Below, one piece after another: positions 1 to 11,305 of a stretch of 64,000 bases of DNA. The notes below the pieces were generated by a model. The model saw only the letters and a list, made by a program, of their open reading frames with translations. It was not told the DNA's origin and searched no databases. The stretch covers positions 1 to 64,000 of the forward strand of contig ML210152.1 of the NCBI GenBank assembly GCA_004369085.1, given 5' to 3'. Both the position numbers and the translations under genes were made by a program. Position 1 is the first letter of the stretch. Every line of letters starts with the position of its first letter. This DNA is from Coprinopsis marcescibilis. Lineage: Eukaryota; Basidiomycota; Agaricomycetes; Agaricales; Psathyrellaceae.

Positions 1-534
1 TTTTGTCAACGCGTCGAAAGTCATCAAAGGCAAATAACCGTTTTCAAACCCAGCCGCGCCGGATCAAATTTGGTCAAAGCGGCGTTTTCACTGGGCTTCA
101 GCCCGGCAGTAATTGAGTTTACACCTCAGTTTAGGGCGGGTCATTTTGCCGTCTGTCGCGCTCTTTCGATCTCGTCCTTCAAGCTTCAACTTTCAAGCTT
201 CAAGCCCGCTAAACACAGACCTATTATTTAAGGTCGTTATGGCGCCAGAAGGCACAAACTCACACTTCTTACACCTAGGTACCATGCTATATCGTGATTT
301 GGCCAAGGATTTGAATCACATCATCGAATCTACAGCGCAGCATCCAAAACTTGGACCATATGACCTTCGCGCGGAACCGCATACATTCTGGTGGGAAGAC
401 TCCTAGAGTGGTCTGATGACTAGGATTGATCACCTCGTCCTGTGGATATATAATCTGGGCCGAATATATGCTGAAGACAATTCCCAAACGACCCACAGTG
501 TTACCGTGACGGTCTTTGTCCCTAACTCGCATTC
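1..534. other. Left-edge intergenic region with GST promoter
   Basis: I see no convincing gene here. Short open frames exist but lack ATG starts or family features. A small direct repeat built on ttcaagctt lies near 178-206. The last 90 bases hold the promoter of the downstream glutathione transferase. Confidence 0.6.
447..453 (+). promoter_or_regulatory. TATA box of first GST gene
   Basis: The motif tatataa lies 88 bases before the ATG at 535. The paralogous gene at 4708 has tatatag at 4623-4629, about 85 bases before its ATG, in a similar setting (both are followed by a gaatata stretch). The shared spacing supports a TATA-type, probably inducible, promoter copied with the gene. Confidence 0.55.
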
Positions 535-1317
535 ATGATTACTTTCTACGATTTCATTTGCCCGCCTCCTCAGGCTACCAAGTCAGGCAACACGTGGAAG
601 ACGCGTCTCTCGCTCAATTATAAAGGTCTTCCATACAAGACCGAAATCATCGAGTACGCAGAAATTGCCCAATTGTACAAGAAGAACGGCATTCCTCCTG
701 CCATCGTGTTCCCCAATGGATACGCCCATCACACCCTTCCTGTCATCAAGGACGATATTACTGGACATGACGTCTTCGTCGTTGACTCGCTGGAGATCGC
801 CAAGTATCTCGACAAGACATACCCCGATTCCCCTCGACTCATCCCCGACGTCGAGGATGTGGATGCCCAAATCCAGGAATTTCAAAACCAGCTCAACGGG
901 GCAGTCATCGCCGCCCTTCCCGTCATGTTCAAAGCCTCCGTCCCCCATATCAGCGAGAACAGCCAGGCGTTCTACAAGGCTGCTCGCGTCAGAGACCTTA
1001 ACTTCATTTTCCCTGACAAACCGATCTCGTCCTTGGATGATCTTCAGTTCACCCCCGAAGAAATCCACGCTACATGGGCTAGCCTCGAGCAGGGGTTCGA
1101 TGGGTTAAGCGAACGGTTTGGAGGAAAGAACACGTTCCGCTGGGCCTTGGGTGACCATATTACCTACGCAGACCTGATTCTGGCAGGACTACTACTCTGT
1201 GTCAAGGCCGTTCACGGTGAAGACAGCCCACAGTGGCAAGGGTTTATGACATGGAGCGATGGGAAATGGAAGACGTTCCTGGATAATCTGGGGCCGTACC
1301 TGTCCGAAGATAACTAA
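535..1317 (+). CDS. Glutathione S-transferase, LigE/GSTFuA-like (copy 1)
   Basis: A 260-residue cytosolic glutathione transferase in one uninterrupted exon. The N-terminal thioredoxin-fold half opens with ITFYD and carries a Ser-Gly-Asn-Thr-Trp-Lys-Thr-Arg stretch near residues 17-24, where GSTFuA/etherase-type GSTs place the glutathione-activating serine. LPVIKDD and VDSLEIAKYLDKTYPD follow at the glutathione-binding end of the domain, and a helical C-terminal domain fills residues 110-255. Family knowledge: basidiomycete GSTFuA enzymes bind or conjugate wood-derived aromatics and resemble bacterial LigE etherase, but substrates vary. The gene is highly similar to the copy at 4708, with an F-box gene between them, so a local duplication is likely. 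The intronless structure is unusual among its neighbours. The exact substrate cannot be read from sequence. Confidence 0.88.
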   Translation: MITFYDFICPPPQATKSGNTWKTRLSLNYKGLPYKTEIIEYAEIAQLYKKNGIPPAIVFPNGYAHHTLPVIKDDITGHDVFVVDSLEIAKYLDKTYPDSPRLIPDVEDVDAQIQEFQNQLNGAVIAALPVMFKASVPHISENSQAFYKAARVRDLNFIFPDKPISSLDDLQFTPEEIHATWASLEQGFDGLSERFGGKNTFRWALGDHITYADLILAGLLLCVKAVHGEDSPQWQGFMTWSDGKWKTFLDNLGPYLSEDN

Positions 1318-1725
1318 GGACTGGGGCTACGAAGATTGTAGGCACTCTGATTCAGAAAGTTCGCACTCCTGTTACTAGTCTGTAGCTTTTTGCAGCAGTT
1401 TTTGAATATTTCAATCAAGATGTTTATCTTGCATTTAATCCGACGTCTGAGTCGATTGAATGTTTTTCTATTACTACCCACTGTCCACTTCCGCTTCAGT
1501 AAACAGCTCTACAAACGCCATTTGAGCATTGTCCCAGTCTTACTTTGTAAATTTACACTGTAATAGTCAACTTTGACTTGGATATTTGGCGCCCGTTTCT
1601 CTGCGGCGACGGGCCTCGACGGGCCCAGCCGCCCGAAGGCCATCCCGGCCGCCGCGCGGTGGTCACTGGGGCATCTCTTTCCGAGCCATCCTAGCCGCAT
1701 CTTCGCTTGTTCATTACTTCGAATT
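1318..1725. other. Intergenic: GST 3' region and F-box A1 promoter
   Basis: No gene is seen. The right half is GC-rich (1600-1670) and contains ggatatttggcgccc at 1580-1594, an E2F-like element also present upstream of the paralogous F-box gene A2. Confidence 0.6.
1580..1594 (+). promoter_or_regulatory. E2F-like element upstream of F-box A1
   Basis: The element ggatatttggcgccc includes TTTGGCGC, which fits the E2F/DP consensus TTTSSCGC. The same string with one extra t occurs on the minus strand at 16685-16700 before F-box A2. Conservation in both promoters, where the surrounding DNA looks largely diverged, suggests function, but it could be residual identity from the duplication. Confidence 0.4.
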
Positions 1726-3798
1726 ATGGTATCTGGACATCAAAGTCTTCCTTCCTGTACGTCAATTAACAGCACATTTAAGACTCGATGATCTAGATTC
1801 AGAGTTGAGTCTGATAGCGACTCTGTCTTCACATTTTCTGTAGGCAACAGCTGCGGTTCATATCTGCCACAGGACTCGCTTGCAGAGCTGGATGTCGAGG
1901 TCGAAGATGACTTTCAGATCGATGCACTACGTGACGAGATCGATTCACACATTGCCCGCCTCAATCTGCAGGTCCGGGAGCTGAGCAGGAGAAGAAACAA
2001 CCTGGCTAGAATCAATCGTCGGCTCCCACCAGAAGTCATGCGAAGGATATTCCTCCAGTGCTCTGTTCAAGACAAGATCGTTTGCTTTCGCAAGCAGATG
2101 GAATGGATCAAGATTACGCACGTCTGCTCCGAATGGAGAGCCCTGGCGATTGACCACGCAGAGTTATGGTCGCGGATACCACTTCGAACAGTCTTTTGGG
2201 CTCGTCGGATGCTTGCAAGGACAAAGCAGGCTCCCATCTCTGTCGAGCTTGCATCGGGGTATGTCGCTCCAGCTTGCCTTCCAGAGATGCAGACAATCGT
2301 CTCCACCCTGTTGGCCCAGACCTCCCGACTCAGATCAGTTGACCTCACAGCAACGGCAGAGCATACCAAGCATTATCTTGAATGCTTTGATTCGACTGCT
2401 CCGGAGCTGGAGTTCCTTTCCATCTATGCCACCCCATCGTACTCGTATCACTCCGACGAAGGTCCACAGGTCTACTATGGACCTGTGATATTTCCAGACC
2501 AGTTCCTCTCAGGAGGCGCCCCCCGCCTGCACACAATCCTCCTCCACAATTGCACCCTCCCCGCAAATATCTCATCCATGTCCCTCAATTTGACGACATT
2601 GTCCGCAGAGTATCGACATCCTTCTCCTACCTTTCTTAATGCCATCGGAAATCTGCAGAGTCTGAGGAGGCTGAATCTCGAGCTTCCGCTGCCAACGCAA
2701 GAGGGTTTTGGTATTCCGATACCAGAGGAAGTGACGTTTATAGAGCATCCGCCCGTAGTCCTGGCACAGCTCGAAAAGTTGCAGTTGCAAGGGTCCTTCT
2801 TTCTGTGTATTGGTACATTGAGTTGCTTCAGAATACCTTCATCTGCCGTGCTGGCGTTTGCCTGCAGCAAAACTTCTGAATCCCTCGTTTCAAACATCGA
2901 CCATTTCAACGGCTCTTCTTCCCATCTCCAACGCGTACTCGACACGTCTTGGCTATCATCTTCGATTTCCCTGCGGAGCGCGGTGTTCCGCACCGTTACC
3001 GTTTATATGTATCCCGGCCTCTATCGAATTCACGCTGTCCTCGACAAATCTGAACATTCCCTACCAACTTCGTCAATGGAGCAACACGACAACCAAGACA
3101 TAAGCTCTGTTTCCAAACCATCCCTCATGATTGAAATCGGGTTTGGGTATAATCCCACAGTAGGCGCCGCCACTAGCACAATAAGTAATCTCTGGTGGCT
3201 CAACGCGATGCCCGGAGCAGCCATCGTTGACCTACAGCAACTGGAAGTCGAAATACCCGAATTGGATCCAGCGTCCTTCCGACAAATCAGTGGGAGCCTT
3301 CCGTTGTTGGAGCATATCGTCTTGGGCAATTCCTGCAGTTTCTCATTTGCGAACGCAGTCGAAAGCGATGTTGCCGTGGAACTGGCACGAACCGGATCAC
3401 CCACCCTATTCCCAAAACTCAAAACGATCGTTTTTGACAGCGCAGCATTCCTTCAAAGCTGGGATATGGCAACCGGAACGCTATTGGGATGCGGATTGTC
3501 AACCCTCGCAGACTCGATCAGTATCCGCAATGAACATGGTGGCGTTACCCAATCTCTGGAGGTGAAGAATGCCACAACTGTCAGTTTCAGTGAAGATGGT
3601 CGTGTGCAGCGATTTAAATCGAGATGGGACCCTCAGTTATATTCTTCACCGTGGAATGTCCCGGGCCCGTGGTATTCAAACTCGGACGAAGACTGGCCAG
3701 TGACTGCAGTTCGAAGATACACCAGCGTCCCCTCAAGAAGAGCTTTAATGAAGGGTTGTTCAGGAAAAGCCGACTGTAGATGTTACTACGGCACTTGA
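1726..3798 (+). CDS. F-box protein A1 with leucine-rich C-terminal region
   Basis: Predicted 661-residue F-box protein, the likely substrate receptor of an SCF ubiquitin ligase. The start is ATG 1726. A short first exon (1726-1756) joins through a gt-ag intron (1757-1843) to one long exon; the joined length is whole codons. A short coiled coil (ALRDEIDSHIARLNLQ, then RELSRRR) precedes the F-box, RRLPPEVMRRIFLQCS followed by KITHVCSEWRALAI. About 550 residues with irregular leucine-rich spacing follow, as in Agaricomycete F-box/LRR-like proteins; I could not assign canonical LRRs. It is clearly paralogous to A2 (14495-16309): both keep the FRKQMEW and ELWSRIPLR segments and the tiny first exon. 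Its target is unknown. Confidence 0.82.
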
Positions 3799-4707
3799 CA
3801 TTAATTACTGAAAATGCAGTTATATACATTAGAACCAGAAACGAACCTATGCATTGCCTTCCACGTGGGCCAGTCGAAGACTCTTAAGGTTTCCAGTTGC
3901 TCGTCAGATCCGGGACGTTGAGGTTGAGCAGATCAGTCGACTCTTCCCAAGTTCTGAGTTTGCCAAGACCGGATGAAGGTTAGGCGAAGACTCTGTGCTA
4001 CTATTAGTCCCTAAACTTGCGCTGTCAGAGTAAGATGATGACGACGATTGCACAACTCTGCGCTACTAGAACGAGCGCCAATGAAAGATCCCCCATTTCT
4101 GTCGCCCACCGATTCGCAATATTCATTGGTGATGTTACCGAATCTTTAAGCCGAAGCAGAGTGCACTGTCGGATCTGTCCGTCTTGTCTAGAGGAAGCCA
4201 GGCGTTACCCCATGATCCACCCCAGAGTATCGCGTAGCGTACAAGGGGTCTTGAACGGGCCAGATTATTACGTCTACCACGGGTCGTCGCACCTCGAGTA
4301 AGTAACTGGACGGTTTCAGGTCCTGCATACGAGCACAGAAGATCTGCGGCGAGTCCATGGTGTACCGACTGCTGCCCATATGTTTACAGAACCTTTGTCT
4401 ACGATATCGTCATTGCTTGACCTTGAAACACAGCAGTCGCTAGTCGCTACCTCCAGGCTTCTGGCAGGAGATCAATTAAAAGACATAATATCCACAAGAT
4501 GGCTGTAATACTCGGCCCATCACCTCGCGATCGCAGTGAATGTGGAGGGTCATGACATCGGAGAGTGTCAATCAGCAACTTGGAGTTCGGGCTGAGAGAC
4601 AGGTTTTACCAGGGGTTGTTGGTATATAGTCTGTACTGAATATACAGTCTATCAGCACACACCTTCTTATACCTCTAGTAAAACACAGTTTAGACACTCA
4701 ATCCGCC
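3799..4707. other. Intergenic between F-box A1 and second GST
   Basis: About 900 bases in which I find no supported gene; open frames near 4017-4379 overlap on opposite strands and match no family I know. The end carries the TATA-type promoter of the GST at 4708. Confidence 0.55.
4623..4629 (+). promoter_or_regulatory. TATA box of second GST gene
   Basis: The motif tatatag lies 85 bases before ATG 4708 and corresponds in spacing and context to the TATA box of the first GST gene at 447-453. Confidence 0.5.
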
Positions 4708-5484
4708 ATGCTCACCTTCTACGATATCACTTGCCCTCCCCCCCAGGCCACCAAGTCTGCCAACACCTGGAAAACGCGTCTTTCGCTCAATTATAAAGGC
4801 CTCCCATACAAGACCGAAACAATCGAGTACGCAGACATCGCCGACTTCTACAAGAAGAACGGAATTCCTCCTGCCGTTGTCTACCCCAATGGCTTCGCCT
4901 TGCACACCCTCCCCGTCATCAAGGACGACAGCAGCGGACAAGACGTCTTCGTCGTTGACTCGCTTGAGATCGCCAAGTATCTCGACAAGACATACCCCGA
5001 TACCCCCCGACTCATCCCTGAGGGTGCGGAAGCCCAAGTCAAGGCATTCCAAGACCAGCTCTCCGCAGCGATCGTCCCCGTCATTCCGCTAGTGTTCAAG
5101 CTCTCCGCCCCTCAAACCACCGAGTACAGCCGCGAGTACTTCAACAAAACCCGCGCCAGGGACCTATCCGCCCTCTTCCCCGACAAGCCCGTTTCATCCC
5201 TGGAGGAGCTTGAGATTACCCCTGAGGAGATCCAGGCTAAATTTGGCTACCTCCAACAGACCTTTGACGCGTTGAGCAACCAGTATGGAGGAAAGGAGAC
5301 GTTCCACTGGGCTTTCGGTGCACAAATCACGTTTGCCGACTTCATCCTGGCGGGAATGCTGCTCAACACACAGTCTCTGTTTGGCAAGGACAGCCTGCAG
5401 TGGCAGGGTATGTCCACCTGGAACGACGGCAAGTGGAAGACGTTCTTGCAGAATTTGGGGCCGTACCAGTCACAGGAGAATTAA
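4708..5484 (+). CDS. Glutathione S-transferase, LigE/GSTFuA-like (copy 2)
   Basis: A 258-residue single-exon glutathione transferase, close paralogue of the gene at 535. The N-terminal domain is nearly the same through LPVIKDD and the VVDSLEIAKYLDKTYPD helix. The putative catalytic serine is in Ser-Ala-Asn-Thr-Trp-Lys-Thr-Arg at residues 17-24. The C-terminal helical domain, which forms the hydrophobic substrate pocket, has diverged more (residues 110-190). That pattern suggests paralogues keeping glutathione chemistry while shifting acceptor preference; this is inference. The protein should be cytosolic, as no signal peptide is visible. Confidence 0.88.
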   Translation: MLTFYDITCPPPQATKSANTWKTRLSLNYKGLPYKTETIEYADIADFYKKNGIPPAVVYPNGFALHTLPVIKDDSSGQDVFVVDSLEIAKYLDKTYPDTPRLIPEGAEAQVKAFQDQLSAAIVPVIPLVFKLSAPQTTEYSREYFNKTRARDLSALFPDKPVSSLEELEITPEEIQAKFGYLQQTFDALSNQYGGKETFHWAFGAQITFADFILAGMLLNTQSLFGKDSLQWQGMSTWNDGKWKTFLQNLGPYQSQEN

Positions 5485-5911
5485 TCTGTAATTTTGGTTA
5501 ACATGGACAGCCTTACATTACACTTGTAGAATATAACAGATGCGACGTTCTCCTGTAGCATATCTTTGTAAATCCATGGTCCATGGTGAAGTCAAAATGC
5601 TGAGTCTCACTCGAAATACTTCGGCGATTTATCATGGCTTGATTCAAGTTGCTGTGGTGCCCTGGGTGCACCTACTGTCTGTCAGGGGTCCTACTCACGG
5701 GAATTCTCCCCCTAAAATACGCAGGCGCTTAATTCGAGGTGGTGGTTGTACTGGAAGTCTGTCACGGTGTTTGGATCTGTTGTGGAGGCGAACAGCCAGT
5801 GCCGGAATCGGACTCGCGGACTCGTTGCCTTGATCGTACCCCGTCTTCAAACGCTTCAGTTACCCTTACATCGTTCAGTTTCTCAAGCTGCTACTTAATG
5901 TGGTCCTAGCT
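5485..5911. other. Intergenic between second GST and ATG29
   Basis: A 427-base spacer. The open frame near 5540-5833 has no recognisable features. Nothing else is seen. Confidence 0.5.
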
Positions 5912-7307
5912 ATGCCAGCGCAATCACTCCGCGTTGTCGTTCGACTACCAACGACAAGACCCGAGAACCCACCGCCAGACCCACCCCAGGCAAGTGTTTC
6001 ACTCACCTCGTGCCATAGCGCAATATCTAATACTTGATGTACGACCCCAGATAGAATGGACACCGGAGAAAGCAGATATTCTTTGGAAAGTTATCGAACG
6101 CTCACGTTCGACAGATAGTGGAGGGGCCGATTGTGAGTGGCAGTTCGATTGCTGTTATTCAGGTTCTGACTCGAGCAACAGGGAAAGGCCTTGCTGCGCA
6201 TTTAGAAGTTCCATTACCCTACCTCTTATACAGGGTTAATGCACGATTCCAGGAAGAGATTCGAGGCTTGAAGGACATTCAAGACACTCTGAGCCCTGGT
6301 GCAGCACAACCACCACCCTCGCCCTACACGGATGGGGTCAAGTTTAGTGACAAACCTACTGCTCTGCACCGATTGCAGACACGTATGACCGGCAGCACGC
6401 GTCTTTCTACCTCGGGAAGACTTAATACTCCCCTGGGAGTTCGTGCACGTCTTAATTCGCTGACGAATAACTCGCCTCGACCAAAGAAAGCCATCTCGTC
6501 CTCGACAATCACCGTCCAAGGGCCCAGGCGGAGCAACACACTTCCCATACGGCCAGAGTCACCCAAGTCCTCCTCGGGCAGCGATACAGACTCCTCAGAA
6601 GAGCATGCGTTGAAGGAAGAGGAAGCAGAGCGGGCAGCAGAGGAACAGGAAGTACTGAACCGCAAATTGGAGGAACTACAGCGTATGATCACGAACGAGG
6701 CTATCGGCTTGGTGAGCAACGTGCGCCCACATCGGAGAAGCCTCAACCTGCTGTCACCAAGGTCACCAAGGTCACCGGGGAGCAGTTCGCGGCCAGATAC
6801 TCTTTCCACACGGAGCGGCAGCCAAAGCGTGTCCAGTGCTGTGTCCAGTGCAAGCTCGCCTCAGGGATCGATACCTGATATTCCTTCGCCCAATGGTGAC
6901 TCTCAACCACATTCACCCATTGGACGACAGTTCTCGAGGACAACTAGCCCGCCTACTGTTTCCCGACGAAATGCTGTTGGCAGTCATTCACATCGGAGCC
7001 ATCCACAGTCAGATGGATATACGACGAGCAGTTATGGCTCGGAGGCTTCTAGCTTTAGCGATTTGAGTGGTATGTCGTTGTGTGTTTTTTTCCAGCTCGG
7101 TGTCTGAATTGAATTCTTTGGCCCTTAGATGCCAGCATGTCTGCGTCCGTGCTCGAAAGCGCTCTCATGTCCAATATCCGAGGGCATGGTTCGCGACTGT
7201 ACGTTTCAGCCATGCTTTATCACACTGTGCCGTCTGACCCCGTTTGTAGGAGTTCCCAATTTGTCACGAGTCGAATAGGTGCGAGCCGGAATAGACTTCC
7301 CCGATGA
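5912..7307 (+). CDS. ATG29: Autophagy-related protein 29
   Basis: Atg29 works with Atg17 and Atg31 as the scaffold that starts autophagosome formation. I join five exons (5912-5989, 6051-6132, 6182-7069, 7129-7198, 7250-7307) into 391 residues. The N-terminal ATG29 domain is split over the first three exons: a VVVRLP strand with a proline-rich linker, then IEWTPEKADILWKVI, then DWKGLAAHLEVPLPYLLYR, which matches the family pattern of DW, LA, VPLPFLL. The remainder is Ser/Pro-rich and probably disordered, with SPR repeats near residues 240-250 and an acidic coiled-coil stretch (EEEAERAAEEQEVLNRKLEE). The first intron has a GC donor (gcaagt). The start is the first ATG that supplies the RLP strand. 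Confidence 0.85.
5990..6050 (+). other. GC-AG intron in ATG29
   Basis: The donor is gcaagt and the acceptor ccccag. The nearby GT at the following gtgttt would shift the next exon out of frame and destroy the conserved IEWTPEKAD segment, so the GC donor is required. Confidence 0.7.
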
Positions 7308-7838
7308 TTACAGCCTCTACTCATTACATTTGCTTTGTGATGTTACGACCACAACACGTTACGATTTCTAAGACCCCAGAGATTATATTTGTATCATTAT
7401 TTTCTTGTGCATTCTGGCCTATTCTGGCATGTTCTTTTACTTTAGTAATGCTCTATTCCAATCATCGAACAACATTTACGCGTCCCTGAGCCCTTTGGAT
7501 CTTGCCATCACTAGGCACGACGCGACCGAGTATAAAGATGGACAACATCGTGGCGACGGTGGCTTCATTTCACGCAGCTTGCGCTTTGAGAAACTCTGCC
7601 TTTTGTCTCGGCTCTTCTTCGTGGGTACGGGCTCACAAACTTATTACACTTTCTCAAGAGACAAACCCCTAGGGCGTCAACTGCAAAAGTGCTGTTGTGA
7701 CCGCGCCACAACCCTCCTCAAACGTCCGACCGGATCGTTCAATTTCAAGTTTTGCTTTCTCCCTCGACACCACCTCTGACAATCCATCTTAACCCACTCA
7801 CCAACTCTTCAATCCCACGAAACACTTGAATATATATC
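7308..7838. other. Intergenic between ATG29 and DDI1
   Basis: A 531-base spacer between two genes on the same strand, with AT-rich 3' sequence from about 7320 to 7480. No gene is supported. Confidence 0.55.
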
Positions 7839-9581
7839 ATGGAGCTCACATTCACGAATGATTTAGGCCAGTCTTTTGTCGTGGAAGTACCAGAAGATAT
7901 CGAACTGGAGAACCTCATGGGACTACTTGAAGCAGAGGTCTGTACACATTACTTGGATTCTGTGGCATTGGGGAGATCTAATATGCATCACCACCAACCA
8001 TCGCCCTACCGCACAGTCCAACATCCCAGCCTCGGAACAAAGCATAACTCACAACGGTCGGGAGCTCAATGGGCCAAACTCGACCCTGAGGCAGCTGGGT
8101 GTGGAGGGTACCTCGGCGATGTTGCTGTTGAGGAGGAAGGTTGCGACTGTCCAGGGAGGGTGAATCCACAAGTTCTTCATATACAGTGCCCTATGCTCAC
8201 TGCAGATCGCTATTTCGCTCTTCGTGCGTTCAGTGCCATCCCCCAGGACGCAGAGATGATGCGGCTCCAAATGTTGGGCGATCCAGAGCTCATGCGGCAG
8301 TTGCGCGAGGTACGTGTGGTCGCTCACGCGCCCCTATGCGTAGTACATTCGACTCACCAATCGGGTTTGCCCCCCTTTCGCGATTCCCAACGTCTACACA
8401 GAACCAGCCAGATCTCGCACAGGTTGTGGAGAACCATCCTGAACGATTCGCAGAGGCGATGCTGCAAATGCGACAACAGGCCGATACGATTAGCAGGAAC
8501 AGGCAGATTGAGCAGTTGAATGCGGATCCCTTTGATGTTGAGGCGCAGAGGAAGATCGAGGAGCAGATTAGGATGGAGGCCGTGGCAGAGAATATGACCC
8601 ATGCGTTGGAGTATTCGCCAGAGTTTTTCGGGAGGGTGCATATGCTGTAGTGAGTTGCATTTGTGCTGTTGCTGTGCTTGGGTCGAGGACTAAGCGCCCT
8701 TACTTTACAGCATCCCCGTCGAGGTCAATGGGCATCCGATCAAAGCTTTCGTGGACTCTGGAGCTCAGTCTACTATCAGTGAGTTTAGTCTTAATTTATG
8801 ACCCAAATTTCCTCTGCTAAAACGCTCATTAGTGAACCCCGAGACCGCTGAGGCCTGCGGGTATGTATTGATCTCAAATTGATTGCATGAGACATGGTTA
8901 ACAAGTCTGCGCCTCAGGATCATGAGACTGCTCGATTCTCGGTTTTCAGGAATTGCCCGAGGTGTTGGAACAGCCAAGATTCTGGGAAGGGTGCACGCTG
9001 CCCAGCTCAAGGTCGCCGACATCTTTATTCCCTGCGCGTTCACGATCATGGAGGCAAGTAAACGTCCCTTTTCGTCATAGTACATACTCTGACAGAGCAG
9101 CAATACCTCCCAGGGGCGCGCAGTGGACCTCCTCTTCGGTTTGGACATGCTCAAAGCACACCAAGCAATCATCGACCTCTCCAAGAACTGTCTGCGGATC
9201 CAAGGCCGCGAAATTCCTTTCCTCTCTGAGCACGAAATTCCAGACAATGGACGTGACGACCTTCCTTTAGATAGCGATGAGATAGGCGGGGGGCCATCTG
9301 CTGCTGGTCCCGCTGCGCAACAGGCTTCGAGGCCTTCGGGTAGTTCTCCTCCCGCAGCTAGCTTCCCTAGCAGCGGTGGAAGGACGCTTGGTGGTGCTCC
9401 TGCTGCGCGACCTGCTGCTCCCGCCGCTATGTCTGCACCCGTCGCTGCTGCACCCGCGTCGAGGTTCTCTGAACAGGATATCCAAACTGTCATGGGCTTC
9501 GGGGTGAGCAGACAAGTTGCGCTCAGCACGCTGGAGGCTGCCGGAGGGAACTTGGACGTCGCTGTGTCTCTGCTGTTCTGA
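7839..9581 (+). CDS. DDI1: Ddi1-type ubiquitin shuttle and aspartic protease
   Basis: Ddi1 carries ubiquitinated proteins to the proteasome and has a retropepsin-like protease. Eight exons (7839-7937, 8017-8159, 8234-8309, 8402-8649, 8711-8778, 8833-8860, 8918-9053, 9114-9581) give 421 residues. The domain order is typical: an N-terminal ubiquitin-like domain (residues 1-80), a helical domain with [16 protein letters not shown], then the retroviral-protease-like domain starting YIPVEVNG with catalytic [10 protein letters not shown] (Asp-Ser-Gly) and [13 protein letters not shown]. An Ala/Pro-rich linker leads to a C-terminal UBA domain ([20 protein letters not shown] and the final [12 protein letters not shown]). 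Intron 7 uses a GC donor. All key protease residues are present, so activity is expected. Confidence 0.93.
9054..9113 (+). other. GC-AG intron in DDI1
   Basis: The donor gcaagt follows the ...FTIME exon, and acceptor cag precedes GRAVDLLFG. Alternative GT donors nearby break the conserved Ddi1 segment. It is the second gcaagt donor in the window. Confidence 0.7.
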
Positions 9582-9854
9582 CAGGGGGTCACCCAAAATG
9601 GGATCGGAAACCAAAAGCCGCATATGCGTGCTCTAAAAGCTGTGGGTCGTTAGAAGGCGTTTTGGCTGGATGTGTATGTATAATGGAACAGAAATAGTTG
9701 TACAGTAAGATATTGGACAATGCAAAATTGGCTTGAGATTTGAAAGAGGTTAGCGTGTGGTAGTGTACAATGAGGTTGTGAAAGCAAAGCGGTATACAAC
9801 AGTAGTATTAAGAAAGATAATGATAATCCTTCTATTGGAGAACCAAGATGGTGT

Positions 9855-11130
9855 CTAGATGAGAGCAATCTTTGTCCTAATAAGTCCACCACGCCAGTTA
9901 TGCATTCCGGCGGAACGTCGATGGAACCATTCCGTCTGCATTCTAGAGAATGCATCCTGGATGTGCTCTGGCCGAAGCGCAGTCCGCGCTTCAGGTGGAG
10001 GAAGAAATAGGCTGTTGACGGGCAGTGTGTACTCTTCATCGTCTGGCGACTCTTCTCTTCGCCGTTTCTCGGCGGGACCACCAAGAGCGTTAATCCCAGC
10101 CTTGCGCTTGCCGGCCTTGGGCGACGTATAGTCGTCGCGAAGAATGCTCTCCTCCAGTGATTTCTTGACGGCGAGCCCTGCTATTGTCAGGGAGCGGACC
10201 ATCTCGAACGCAAGAAAGCCAACAATGTCAACTGTGTCATCGTTTGCACGAAGGTCGAGGTGAGGGGGAAGGTTGAGGAATTCGCGGAAGCGTTTTCCTT
10301 TGCGGTAGGTAAAGGATGCTTGTCGGCAGTCGGAGTAGTGCTGGTATTCTTCTCGTGTCATTTGCCTGGTGGCTTCGTCGGCTTCCTGAGAAGGGTTCAG
10401 AATACTTTCACCACGGCGTGAAACAAAGACCTCACCTTTAGCCGTTGGATTGAAGCCTCGTGGGCCTCAATGTCGTCCTCATCCTCCTCGTCATCGGATT
10501 GATGACCGCTGTGCTTGAGGACTTCGGAGTATATGGTTGTAATTTCCCATGGTAATTTGAAGTTGATTTTCTGTGCCTTCCCACCAATCTTGTCTGGCAA
10601 TGGGGATCAGCAATGCTTAACATGTCAGGGTGCAATACGCACCATCTGGGCCCTCGTCGAGACCTTCGACTTCCACACCTCCGCCTCCATCGCCCCCGGA
10701 GTCTTTCGCGTGCTTCCGGACATCTTTCCAAGACAAGTATGTCCGTAGACGATTAACCTTGGCCCTATCGTGACGAATGAGGAAGATTAGATCCTCCGCT
10801 GAGAGGTAGCGTGCTCCCCGTCTGGTGGTCACAGCTCGCGCTTGCACAATCTGTTTCGGCGAATGAGGACACTGTCCGGACTACACACTCCCGAGAGACG
10901 TACCAGTTCAATCAGCTGGCTGCGTGCAATGTCTTCTACCAGATTTACTGTGTCTGGGTTGGGGTCTTGCACTTCTCCGAATACAAACATCTGGTTGACA
11001 GTCAGGGCTTATTGTGAGCAATGTTGTCATGGTCGCTCACCATTTGTGATATTTCCTGGTTATACTTGTACTGTGCCGTCGTAGAGCTCGTGCCCCCATC
11101 GCCTGGCCCCTTTTTCTGCATCGACATCAT
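9855..11130 (-). CDS. SPT3: SAGA transcription coactivator subunit Spt3
   Basis: Spt3 is the histone-fold SAGA subunit that helps load TATA-binding protein at promoters. Five exons (11130-11041, 10990-10904, 10850-10643, 10593-10436, 10385-9855) give 357 residues. The N-terminal histone fold reads [30 protein letters not shown], then [19 protein letters not shown] and [17 protein letters not shown], all hallmarks of Spt3. The C-terminal half contains the second helical segment ([15 protein letters not shown]). Acidic and low-complexity inserts lie between them. The start is the first of three closely spaced ATGs. It is divergent from the sulfate permease gene, with only 175 bases between the start codons. 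The 3' end converges on DDI1. Confidence 0.92.
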
Positions 11131-11305
11131 ACTACGGTTAGTGGTTTGTGGCGAAGGAAATGGTGGAGAACGGCTACACTGCCAATGTATAGGCTCCGAG
11201 TGGCTGTGCAGTATTATGTCATCATAACATATTGGAAGGTTTAAAGGGGAATTTGATTGCTGCCCAGTCTATCAGGAGCAAGCTGGATCGACTTCCGTGC
11301 TCAAT

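Noticed and set aside
10811..11227. Plus-strand frames opposite SPT3 and its promoter
   Set aside because: Antisense of SPT3 exons, without any family feature.
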